NCBI GenBank assembly: GCA_902729315.2
Contig: LR746270.1
Span: 6,007,221-6,071,220 of the forward strand
Direction of reading: 5' to 3'
Length of the DNA: 64,000 nucleotides
Origin: Spirodela intermedia
Taxonomy: Eukaryota; Streptophyta; Magnoliopsida; Alismatales; Araceae
The notes under the pieces are model-generated. The model was not told the DNA's origin. It saw nothing but the letters and a program-made list of their open reading frames with translations, and did no database searches. The position numbers and the translations under genes are program-made. Below are positions 1 through 8,452 of this stretch, piece after piece (position 1 is the stretch's first letter; the number at the start of each line of letters is the position of its first letter).

Positions 1-98
1 CTAATTCTCGGCCTACACGCAGGGCCTCCCTCGTAGCCACCCCCAAAAGGCACATTCTTTTCAACGAATTTTCCAGTTAGTTCCTTCATTCTCGGAGG

Positions 99-124
99 TC
101 CTTCCTTCCCTTCCCTTCCCTTCT
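99..124 (+). repeat. Short pyrimidine tract with mirror symmetry (units 1, 2, 4, 5 type)
   Basis: An uninterrupted C/T run with three CCC runs separated by TT. Its core CTTCCCTTCCCTTCCCTTC reads the same in both directions on one strand, the symmetry that permits intramolecular triplex (H-DNA). Three G-triplets on the complement fall one short of a canonical quadruplex. Lies about 100 bases after the unit start in each unit. Confidence 0.9.
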
Positions 125-239
125 GCTGGTGGATTCTAGGGCCCTGCGGACAAATCTATCGTCATGCGGTCTCAAGACAAGGAGCTTTCAACCAAGTCAC
201 GTTCTTTCAAGGTCATGACTCACTCAACTCACTGTAATC

Positions 240-500
240 TAACCATCGTCCTTCTAGTTTATGCGGCGTTAGGATAACCATAATTCCTAGCGTTTAGGTA
301 CAGCAGAACACGGTAATAATTATGCACCATGTGTGATGAGTTAGTTTCAGAAGAATTAAGTAGACAAAATACAATTTTTCCCATGATTTCCAATATTTCG
401 AAACTTATGTCAAGGGCGTTGACTTGGATTTTGGTTCTATGCACTTGAGAAGTCACTAATCATAGTCACCCAGGCAGAAGTTCAAATACGGTATGCAAAT
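240..500. repeat. Nearly invariant block of the unit
   Basis: From the CTAGTTTATG region to GGTATGCAAAT this segment is almost base-for-base identical in units 1-41. It is also the part of the unit with few CG or CAG/CTG positions. The minus-strand frame here stays open for 65 codons in 36 of 45 complete units, but the first codon in that frame is GTG and the first in-frame ATG leaves only about 41 codons. No protein family is recognisable. I treat it as conserved DNA, not a gene. Confidence 0.7.
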
Positions 501-517
501 ATGTTTTGTTTGTTCAG
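453..517 (+). other. Splice-acceptor-like sequence with branch-point match
   Basis: A T-rich run (ATGTTTTGTTTGTTCAG) ends at AG 516-517 and is followed by GTT. CACTAAT at 454-460 fits the YNYTRAY branch consensus about 58 bases upstream, somewhat far for most introns. Present in essentially every unit. No transcript evidence is visible from DNA. Confidence 0.3.
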
Positions 518-520
518 GTT

Positions 521-537
521 ATATCGTTGAAGCGGAT
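521..537 (+). other. CENP-B-box-like sequence
   Basis: TATCGTTGAARCGGATA resembles the mammalian CENP-B box YTTCGTTGGAARCGGGA, matching 13 of 17 positions if one base is gapped. The one-base shorter spacing and the altered CGGG core would be expected to weaken CENP-B binding. The R position varies A/G between units. The resemblance may be chance. Confidence 0.2.
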
Positions 538-614
538 AAAATTACGAACGATGTATAGCCCAATAAGACTACAAGTAGTAGGCTTCCATCGCTCAACTCC
601 GGTGTATAGCGTTG

Positions 615-728
615 CCCAATTTCAGCTCAACTCAAGTGGGCTGGGGATGATGCCGCCCAATTCAGCTCAATTCGAGTGGATCAAAGGCGCAACATACGTG
701 AAGGCATTATTAACTCAGCTCAATTTAG
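615..728 (+). repeat. Nested degenerate subrepeats around CAGCTCAA
   Basis: Copy 1 at 615-640 (CCCAATTTCAGCTCAACTCA then AGTGGG) and copy 2 at 656-680 (CCCAATT(C)CAGCTCAATTCG then AGTGG) are about 41 bases apart. A partial third copy (ACTCAGCTCAATTTAG) lies at 713-728. The spacer between copies 1 and 2 is one of the most indel-prone places in the unit; units 5, 26 and 40 lose parts of it. Confidence 0.75.
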
Positions 729-755
729 TTTGGACACAGCCTAGCAATAGATTTG

Positions 756-774
756 GACACATGTTAAATGTGTC
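756..774. other. Perfect hairpin, 7-bp stem
   Basis: GACACATGTTAAATGTGTC: 7-base arms GACACAT/ATGTGTC around a 5-base loop. Present in all complete units. Flanking AG is lost in units 30, 34, 41 and 42. Confidence 0.8.
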
Positions 775-800
775 AGAATCTCGATTCCGCATTTGTAGGT

Positions 801-812
801 TAGTTATAACTA
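801..812. other. 12-bp perfect palindrome
   Basis: TAGTTATAACTA equals its own reverse complement and is intact in every complete unit. Confidence 0.8.
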
Positions 813-883
813 CCCTAGAGGCATTCTCGTTTTCCTAACTCATTTATGAGTTCACCCCACGTGTAGGACGGACGCGAAGATAG

Positions 884-920
884 CAAGATCTGAGCACGAA
901 TCCGCTGTATACGGATCTTG
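884..920. other. Interrupted inverted repeat with internal variable core
   Basis: The right arm CGGATCTTG pairs with CAAGATC plus a separate CCG on the left. The core between arms reads CGCGTATA, CGCGGTATA, CATGGTATA, CATGTATA or CGCGATATA in different units. It is a dyad with a hypervariable loop. Confidence 0.5.
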
Positions 921-943
921 GAAACAAAACCGGTTTCTAAATC

Positions 944-950
944 TATAAAA
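944..950 (+). promoter_or_regulatory. TATA-box-like TATAAAA
   Basis: A perfect TATAAAA in an invariant context (AATCTATAAAACCAG) in every complete unit. It lies about 125 bases before the ATG of the 45-codon ORF and 258 bases before the splice donor, a plausible Pol II arrangement. Such a short motif also arises by chance. Confidence 0.35.
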
Positions 951-992
951 CCAGAGGCATTCTCCAACCCCTGGGCACAAACACGGATAACT

Positions 993-994
993 GG
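993..994 (+). other. Secondary splice-donor-like site CTG/GTAAGG
   Basis: A fair but imperfect donor match. Several later units lose the T (ACGGTAAGG in 32, 37, 40, 44), and unit 36 loses GTAA altogether. Confidence 0.2.
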
Positions 995-1004
995 TAAGGC
1001 GTGA

Positions 1005-1016
1005 ATAATGCATTAT
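1005..1016. other. 12-bp perfect palindrome
   Basis: ATAATGCATTAT, self-complementary and invariant. It contains the ATG of the first of the chained small ORFs. Confidence 0.8.
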
Positions 1017-1075
1017 CTACAAAGCGTAGCACAGCAGATCCATAATTTATGAACACAAATTCATTGGTTTGCTAA
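1008..1075 (+). other. Two chained upstream small ORFs
   Basis: A 14-codon ORF (1008-1052) ends in TGA that overlaps the ATG of an 8-codon ORF (1049-1075) as ATGA. That one ends in TAA overlapping the ATG of the 45-codon ORF as TAATG. If the region were transcribed these would act as upstream ORFs. The overlaps could be chance. Confidence 0.25.
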
Positions 1076-1080
1076 TGAAT
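1059..1080. other. Hairpin, 7-bp arms
   Basis: ATTCATT (1059-1065) pairs with AATGAAT (1074-1080) across an 8-base loop. The right arm overlaps the start codon of the 45-codon ORF. Confidence 0.7.
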
Positions 1081-1212
1081 GCATACGATCTAGCCCAAGA
1101 ACCGATGTCAAGGTTTTCGGACCCAGGTGGAGAAACCAATAAGATCTGCGTCGAGGCGGCTAGAAAGGGAATAGAACCAGGTGCAAGTGATGTGTTGGAC
1201 CAACTCAGGTGA
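1075..1212 (+). other. 45-codon exon-like ORF ending at a splice donor
   Basis: The frame begins MNAYDLAQEP and ends ASDVLDQLR before TGA, and that TGA lies inside the donor CAG/GTGAGT. Composition looks protein-like, with mixed charged and small residues and no low complexity, but I recognise no family. If the donor is used the frame continues from the acceptor at 1376 for about nine more codons or more, depending on the local C count. The frame is intact in units 1-23 and in several later ones. It is broken by one-base losses at CCCAAGAACC or CCCAGGTGG in units such as 24, 26, 27, 29, 35-42, 44 and 45. Site 3 A/G switches one codon between Ala and Thr. No coding constraint is demonstrated; it may be a captured exon fragment. 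Confidence 0.3.
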
Positions 1213-1280
1213 GTCAGAGATTCAGAAGATCGTAGGCTATCCTTTACCCAAATTCAGCCTCCGATGGCCCCACTGAGAGA

Positions 1281-1288
1281 GACCGGTC
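1281..1288. other. Palindrome GACCGGTC inside candidate intron
   Basis: Self-complementary octamer in nearly all units. The purine run just before it (CACTGAGAGA) is an indel hotspot. Missing in unit 31. Confidence 0.6.
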
Positions 1289-1293
1289 ACATA

Positions 1294-1299
1294 TTTATT
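1294..1299 (-). terminator. AATAAA on the minus strand
   Basis: TTTATT on the plus strand gives a canonical poly(A) signal on the minus strand, once per unit. No matching minus-strand gene is identifiable, so function is doubtful. Confidence 0.15.
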
Positions 1300-1412
1300 G
1301 GCCCTGAATCTTACGATTCGCACATTTGATTCATGTGAAATAACCGTAATCCGTTCTCTTCTCCACATTTCCTAGGATCATAATAGATTTCTCCCTTATG
1401 CTTTAGTTGTAA

Positions 1413-2810
1413 CTAATTCTCGGCCTACACGCAGGGCCTCCTCGTAGCCACCCCCCCAAAAGGCACATTCTTTTCAACGAATTTTCCAGTTAGTTCCTTC
1501 ATTCTCGGAGGTCCTTCCTTCCCTTCCCTTCCCTTCTGCTGGTGGATTCTAGGGCCCTCGGACAAATCTATCGTCATGCGGTCTCAAGACAAGGAGCTTT
1601 CAACCAAGTCACGTTCTTTGCGGACTCAAGGTCATGACTCACTGTCTGCGCCCTTCTAGTTTATGCGGCGTTAGGATAACCATAATTCCTAGCGTTTAGG
1701 TACAGCAGAACACGGTAATAATTATGCACCATGTGTGATGAGTTAGTTTCAGAAGAATTAAGTAGACAAAATACAATTTTTCCCATGATTTCCAATATTT
1801 CGAAACTTATGTCAAGGGCGTTGACTTGGATTTTGGTTCTATGCACTTGAGAAGTCACTAATCATAGTCACCCAGGCAGAAGTTCAAATACGGTATGCAA
1901 ATATGTTTTGTTTGTTCAGGTTTATGCGTTGAAGCGGATAAAATTACGAACGATGTATAGCCCAATAAGACTACAAGTAGTAGGCTTCCATCGCTCAACT
2001 CCGGTGTATAGCGTTGCCCAATTTCAGCTCAACTCAAGTGGGCTGGGGGATGATGCCCAATTCCAGCTCAATTCGAGTGGATCAAGGGCAACATACGTGA
2101 AGGCATTATTAACTCAGCTCAATTTAGTTTGGACACAGCCTAGCAATAGATTTGGACACATGTTAAATGTGTCAGAATCTCGATTCCGCATTTGTAGGTT
2201 AGTTATAACTACCCTAGAGGCATTCTCGTTTTCCGCAACTCATTTATGAGTTCACCCCACGTGTAGGACGGCCGAAGATAGCAAGATCTGAGCACGAATC
2301 CGCGTATACGGATCTTGGAAACAAAACCGGTTTCTAAATCTATAAAACCAGAGGCATTCTCCAACCCCTGGGCACAAACACGGATAACTGGTAAGGCGTG
2401 AATAATGCATTATCTACAAAGCGTAGCACAGCAGATCCATAATTTATGAACACAAATTCATTGGTTTGCTAATGAATGCATACGATCTAGCCCAAGAACC
2501 GATGTCAAGGTTTTCGGACCCAGGTGGAGAAACCAATAAGATCTGCGTCGAGGCGGCTAGAAAGGGAATAGAACCAGGTGCAAGTGATGTGTTGGACCAA
2601 CTCAGGTGAGTCAGAGATTCAGAAGATGCGTAGGCTATCCTTTACCCAAATTCAGCCTCCGATGGCCCCACTGAGAGAGACCGGTCACATATTTATTGGC
2701 CCTGAATCTTACGATTCGCACATTTGATTCATGTGAAATAACCGTAATCCGTTCTCTTCTCCACATTTCCTAGGATCATAATAGATTTCTCCTTTATGCT
2801 TTAGTTGTAA
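1413..2810 (+). repeat. Satellite unit 2
   Basis: 1398 bases; types G/A/G, GCG form with TTTATGCG. Short tract. About 10 bases (the AATCTAACCATG stretch) are missing near 1644. Confidence 0.97.
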
Positions 2811-4221
2811 CTAATTCTCGGCCTACACGCAGGGCCTCCTCGTAGCCACCCCCAAAAGGCACATTCTTTTCAACGAATTTTCCAGTTAGTTCCCTTCATT
2901 CTCGGAGGTCCTTCCTTCCCTTCCCTTCTTCCTTCTGCTGGTGGATTCTAGGGCCCTGCGGACAAATCTATCGTCATGCGGTCTCAAGACAAGGAGCTTT
3001 CAACCAAGTCACGTTCTTTCGGACTCAAGGTCATGACTCACTGTAATCTAACCATCCGTCCTTCTAGTTTATGCGGCGTTAGGATAACCATAATTCCTAG
3101 CGTTTAGGTACAGCAGAACACGGTAATAATTATGCACCATGTGTGATGAGTTAGTTTCAGAAGAATTAAGTAGACAAAATACAATTTTTCCCATGATTTC
3201 CAATATTTCGAAACTTATGTCAAGGGCGTTGACTTGGATTTTGGTTCTATGCACTTGAGAAGTCACTAATCATAGTCACCCAGGCAGAAGTTCAAATACG
3301 GTATGCAAATATGTTTTGTTTGTTCAGGTTATATGCGTTGAAGCGGATAAAATTACGAACGATGTATAGCCCAATAAGACTACAAGTAGTAGGCTTCCAT
3401 CGCTCAACTCCGGTGTATAGCGTTGCCCAATTTCAGCTCAACTCAAGTGGGCTGGGGATGATGCCAATTCCAGCTCAATTCGAGTGGATCAAAGGCGCAA
3501 CATACGTGAAGGCATTATTAACTCAGCTCAATTTAGTTTGGACACAGCCTAGCAATAGATTTGGACACATGTTAAATGTGTCAGAATCTCGATTCCGCAT
3601 TTGTAGGTTAGTTATAACTACCCTAGAGAGGCATTCTCGTTTTCCGCAACTCATTTATGAGTTCACCCCACGTGTAGGACGGCCGAAGATAGCAAGATCT
3701 GAGCACGAATCCGCGTATCGGATCTTGGAAACAAAACCGGTTTCTAAATCTATAAAACCAGAGGCATTCTCCAACCCCTGGCGCACAAACACGGATAACT
3801 GGTAAGCGTGAATAATGCATTATCTACAAAGCGTAGCACAGCAGATCCATAATTTATGAACACAAATTCATTGGTTTGCTAATGAATGCATACGATCTAG
3901 CCCAAGAACCGATGTCAAGGTTTTCGGACCCAGGTGGAGAAACCAATAAGATCTGCGTCGAGGCGGCTAGAAAGGGAATAGAACCAGGTGCAAGTGATGT
4001 GTTGGACCAACTCAGGTGAGTCAGAGATTCAGAAGATGCGTAGGCTATCCTTTACCCAAATTCAGCCTCCGATGGCCCCACTGAGAGAGACCGGTCACAT
4101 ATTTATTGGCCCTGAATCTTACGATTCGCACATTTGATTCATGTGAAATAACCGTAATCCGTTCTCTTCTCCACATTTCCTAGGATCATAATAGATTTCT
4201 CCCCTTATGCTTTAGTTGTAA
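2811..4221 (+). repeat. Satellite unit 3
   Basis: 1411 bases; types G/A/G, GCG form. The tract is a variant with only two CCC runs and a CTTCC interruption. Chance indels fuse frames into the longest plus-strand ORF of the window (3311-3805, 164 codons), which no other unit shares. Confidence 0.97.
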
Positions 4222-5632
4222 CTAATTCTCGGCCTACACGCAGGGCCTCCTCGTAGCCACCCCCAAAAGGCACATTCTTTTCAACGAATTTTCCAGTTAG
4301 TTCCCTTCATTCTCGGAGGTCCTTCCTTCCCTTCCCTTCCCTTCTGCTGGTGGATTCTAGGGCCCTGCGGACAAATCTATCGTCATGCGGTCTCAAGACA
4401 AGGAGCTTTCAACCAAGTCACGTTCTTTGCGGACTCAAGGTCATGACTCACTGTAATCTAACCATGCGTCCTTCTAGTTTATGCGGCGTTAGGATAACCA
4501 TAATTCCTAGCGTTTAGGTACAGCAGAACACGGTAATAATTATGCACCATGTGTGATGAGTTAGTTTCAGAAGAATTAAGTAGACAAAATACAATTTTTC
4601 CCATGATTTCCAATATTTCGAAACTTATGTCAAGGGCGTTGACTTGGATTTTGGTTCTATGCACTTGAGAAGTCACTAATCATAGTCACCCAGGCAGAAG
4701 TTCAAATACGGTATGCAAATATGTTTTGTTTGTTCAGGTTATATGCGTTGAAGCGGATAAAATTACGAACGATGTATAGCCCAATAAGACTACAAGTAGT
4801 AGGCTTCCATCGCTCAACTCCGGTGTATAGCGTTGCCCAATTTCAGCTCAACTCAAGTGGGCTGGGGGATGATGCCCAATTCCAGCTCAATTCGAGTGGA
4901 TCAAGGCGCAACATACGTGAAGGCATTATTAACTCAGCTCAATTTAGTTTGGACACAGCCTAGCAATAGATTTGGACACATGTTAAATGTGTCAGAATCT
5001 CGATTCCGCATTTGTAGGTTAGTTATAACTACCCTAGAGAGGCATTCTCGTTTTCCATAACTCATTTATGAGTTCACCCCCGTGTAGGACGGACGCCGAA
5101 GATAGCAAGATCTGAGCACGAATCCGCGTATACGGATCTTGGAAACAAAACCGGTTTCTAAATCTATAAAACCAGAGGCATTCTCCAACCCCTGGGCACA
5201 AACACGGATAACTGGTAAAGCGTGAATAATGCATTATCTACAAAGCGTAGCACAGCAGATCCATAATTTATGAACACAAATTCATTGGTTTGCTAATGAA
5301 TGCATACGATCTAGCCCAAGAACCGATGTCAAGGTTTTCGGACCCAGGTGGAGAAACCAATAAGATCTGCGTCGAGGCGGCTAGAAAGGGAATAGAACCA
5401 GGTGCAAGTGATGTGTTGGACCAACTCAGGTGAGTCAGAGATTCAGAAGATGCGTAGGCTATCCTTTACCCAAATTCAGCCTCCGATGGCCCCACTGAGA
5501 GACCGGTCACATATTTATTGGCCCTGAATCTTACGATTCGCACATTTGATTCATGTGAAATAACCGTAATCCGTTCTCTTCTCCACATTTCCTAGGATCA
5601 TAATAGATTTCTCCTTTATGCTTTAGTTGTAA
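4222..5632 (+). repeat. Satellite unit 4
   Basis: 1411 bases; types G/A/G, GCG form. Short tract with three CCC runs. Confidence 0.97.
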
Positions 5633-7037
5633 CTAATTCTCGGCCTACACGCAGGGCCTCCTCGTAGCCACCCCCCCAAAGGCACATTCTTTTCAACGAA
5701 TTTTCCAGTTAGTTCCCTTCATTCTCGGAGGTCCTTCCTTCCCTTCCCTTCCCTTCTGCTGGTGGATTCTAGGGCCCTGGGGACAAATCTATCGTCATGC
5801 GGTCTCAAGACAAGGAGCTTTCAACCAAGTCACGTTCTTTGCGGACTCAAGGTCATGACTCACTGTAATCTAACCATCGTCCTTCTAGTTTATGCGGCGT
5901 TAGGATAACCATAATTCCTAGCGTTTAGGTACAGCAGAACACGGTAATAATTATGCACCATGTGTGATGAGTTAGTTTCAGAAGAATTAAGTAGACAAAA
6001 TACAATTTTTCCCATGATTTCCAATATTTCGAAACTTATGTCAAGGGCGTTGACTTGGATTTTGGTTCTATGCACTTGAGAAGTCACTAATCATAGTCAC
6101 CCAGGCAGAAGTTCAAATACGGTATGCAAATATGTTTTGTTTGTTCAGGTTATATGCGTTGAAGCGGATAAAATTACGAACGATGTATAGCCCAATAAGA
6201 CTACAAGTAGTAGGCTTCCATCGCTCAACTCCGGTGTATAGCGTTGCCCAATTTCAGCTCAACTCAAGTGGGCTGGGGATGATGCCCAATTCCTCAATTC
6301 GAGTGGATCAAGGCGCAACATACGTGAAGGCATTATTAACTCAGCTCAATTTAGTTTGGACACAGCCTAGCAATAGATTTGGACACATGTTAAATGTGTC
6401 AGAATCTCGATTCCGCATTTGTAGGTTAGTTATAACTACCCCTAGAGGCATTCTCGTTTTCCGCAACTCATTTATGAGTTCACCCCCGTGTAGGACGGAC
6501 GCCGAAGATAGCAAGATCTGAGCACGAATCCGCGTATACGGATCTTGGAAACAAAACCGGTTTCTAAATCTATAAAACCAGAGGCATTCTCCAACCCCTG
6601 GGCACAAAACGGATAACTGGTAAGGCGTGAATAATGCATTATCTACAAAGCGTAGCACAGCAGATCCATAATTTATGAACACAAATTCATTGGTTTGCTA
6701 ATGAATGCATACGATCTAGCCCAAGAACCGATGTCAAGGTTTTCGGACCCAGGTGGAGAAACCAATAAGATCTGCGTCGAGGCGGCTAGAAAGGGAATAG
6801 AACCAGGTGCAAGTGATGTGTTGGACCAACTCAGGTGAGTCAGAGATTCAGAAGCGTAGGCTATCCTTTACCCAAATTCAGCCTCCGATGGCCCCACTGA
6901 GAGAGACCGGTCACATATTTATTGGCCCTGAATCTTACGATTCGCACATTTGATTCATGTGAAATAACCGTAATCCGTTCTCTTCTCCACATTTCCTAGG
7001 ATCATAATAGATTTCTCCCCTTATGCTTTAGTTGTAA
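5633..7037 (+). repeat. Satellite unit 5
   Basis: 1405 bases; types G/A/G, GCG form. Last unit with the short tract. The second CAGCTCAA subrepeat is shortened near 6288-6300, and ATG is missing from the usual AGAAGATGCGTAGG. Confidence 0.97.
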
Positions 7038-8452
7038 CTAATTCTCGGCCTACACGCAGGGCCTCCTCGTAGCCACCCCCAAAGGCACATTCTTTTCAAC
7101 GAATTTTCCAGTTAGTTCCCTTCATTCTCGGAGGTCCTTCCTTCCCTTCCCTTCCCTTCTTTTCCCTTCTGCTGGTGGATTCTAGGGCCCTGCGGACAAA
7201 TCTATCGTCATGCGGTCTCAAGACAAGGAGCTTTCAACCAAGTCACGTTCTTTTGGACTCAAGGTCATGACTCACTGTAATCTAACCATGCGCCCTTCTA
7301 GTTTATGCGGCGTTAGGATAACCATAATTCCTAGCGTTTAGGTACAGCAGAACACGGTAATAATTATGCACCATGTGTGATGAGTTAGTTTCAGAAGAAT
7401 TAAGTAGACAAAATACAATTTTTCCCATGATTTCCAATATTTCGAAACTTATGTCAAGGGCGTTGACTTGGATTTTGGTTCTATGCACTTGAGAAGTCAC
7501 TAATCATAGTCACCCAGGCAGAAGTTCAAATACGGTATGCAAATATGTTTTGTTTGTTCAGGTTATATGCGTTGAAGCGGATAAAATTACGAACGATGTA
7601 TAGCCCAATAAGACTACAAGTAGTAGGCTTCCATCGCCAACTCCGGTGTATAGCGTTGCCCAATTTCAGCTCAACTCAAGTGGGCTGGGGGATGATGCCC
7701 AATTCCAGCTCAATTCGAGTGGATCAAGGCGCAACATACGTGAAGGCATTATTAACTCAGCTCAATTTAGTTTGGACACAGCCTAGCAATAGATTTGGAC
7801 ACATGTTAAATGTGTCAGAATCTCGATTCCGCATTTGTAGGTTAGTTATAACTACCCCTAGAGGCATTCTCGTTTTCCGCAACTCATTTATGAGTTCACC
7901 CCGTGTAGGACGGCCGAAGATAGCAAGATCTGAGCACGAATCCGCGTATACGGATCTTGGAAACAAAACCGGTTTCTAAATCTATAAAACCAGAGGCATT
8001 CTCCAACCCCTGGGCACAAAACGGATAACTGGTAAGGCGTGAATAATGCATTATCTACAAAGCGTAGCACAGCAGATCCATAATTTATGAACACAAATTC
8101 ATTGGTTTGCTAATGAATGCATACGATCTAGCCCAAGAACCGATGTCAAGGTTTTCGGACCCAGGTGGAGAAACCAATAAGATCTGCGTCGAGACGGCTA
8201 GAAAGGGAATAGAACCAGGTGCAAGTGATGTGTTGGACCAACTCAGGTGAGTCAGAGATTCAGAAGATGCGTAGGCTATCCTTTACCCAAATTCAGCCTC
8301 CGATGGCCCCACTGAGAGAGACCCGGTCACATATTTATTGGCCCTGAATCTTACGATTCGCACATTTGATTCATGTGAAATAACCGTAATCCGTTCTCTT
8401 CTCCACATTTCCTAGGATCATAATAGATTTCTCCCTTATGCTTTAGTTGTAA
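7038..8452 (+). repeat. Satellite unit 6
   Basis: 1415 bases; types G/A/A, GCG form. First unit with the long pyrimidine tract containing four CCC runs. Confidence 0.97.
7135..7170 (-). other. Long pyrimidine tract; G-quadruplex motif on minus strand (units 6 onward type)
   Basis: CCC runs at 7144-7146, 7149-7151, 7154-7156 and 7164-7166 are separated by loops of 2, 2 and 7 bases. The minus strand therefore fits the G3N1-7 quadruplex rule, and the plus strand could form an i-motif. Compared with units 1-5 there are about ten extra bases (TTTTCCCTTC-like), a duplication of tract sequence. The same long form recurs in units 6-31, 33-44 and 46. It is deleted in 32 and loses one C in 45. Confidence 0.85.

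Larger units (their letters stand above)
817..964 (+). repeat. 12-bp direct repeats flanking a hairpin-rich segment
   Basis: AGAGGCATTCTC occurs at 817-828 and again at 953-964, enclosing 124 bases. The enclosed segment holds AACTCAT-TT-ATGAGTT (837-852), the indel hotspot around ACGTGTAGGACGGACG, a CAAGATC/GATCTTG pair (884-890 with 914-920), the palindrome AAACCGGTTT (927-936) and TATAAAA. The layout resembles a small insertion with a target duplication, but 12 bases is atypical for known miniature elements and no terminal inverted repeats are evident. Confidence 0.5.
1209..1375 (+). other. Candidate 167-base GT-AG intron
   Basis: The donor CAG/GTGAGT is a full match to the eukaryotic consensus. 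The 3' end is pyrimidine-rich (TTCTCTTCTCCACATTTCCTAG) and ends in TAG/G. Donor and acceptor are unchanged in all complete units except 43, which loses AG before the donor, although the interior varies by small indels. Internal hairpin CACAT/ATGTG at 1321-1337. The intron is inferred from motifs only. Confidence 0.35.
1..1412 (+). repeat. Satellite unit 1
   Basis: 1412 bases; types G/A/G, CG form. Short pyrimidine tract with three CCC runs. Around 208-233 the usual GGACTC before AAGGTCATGAC is missing and an extra TCAACTCAC appears, a small local rearrangement seen in no other unit. Used here as the coordinate reference for sub-unit features. Confidence 0.97.

Noticed and set aside
99-124. 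Telomere-like or simple microsatellite
   Set aside because: The TTCCC-type tract is only 25-36 bases, confined to one place per unit, and does not match known telomere repeats.
259-456. 65-codon minus-strand gene
   Set aside because: The frame starts at GTG, has no ATG near its beginning, no family resemblance and no sign of codon-level constraint.
479-492. Pol III box B (GTTCAAATAC)
   Set aside because: The invariant C of GTTCRANNC is missing and no box A lies at a suitable distance, so no tRNA or SINE promoter.
3311-3805. 164-codon plus-strand gene in unit 3
   Set aside because: It exists only because private indels fuse frames; the same DNA in other units is frameshifted or stopped, and no domain is recognisable.
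6341-6682. Minus-strand ORFs of 67-114 codons beginning MFINYGSAV or MHYSRL
   Set aside because: Their C-terminal parts change from unit to unit with indels in the hotspot; they are shadows of the repeat.
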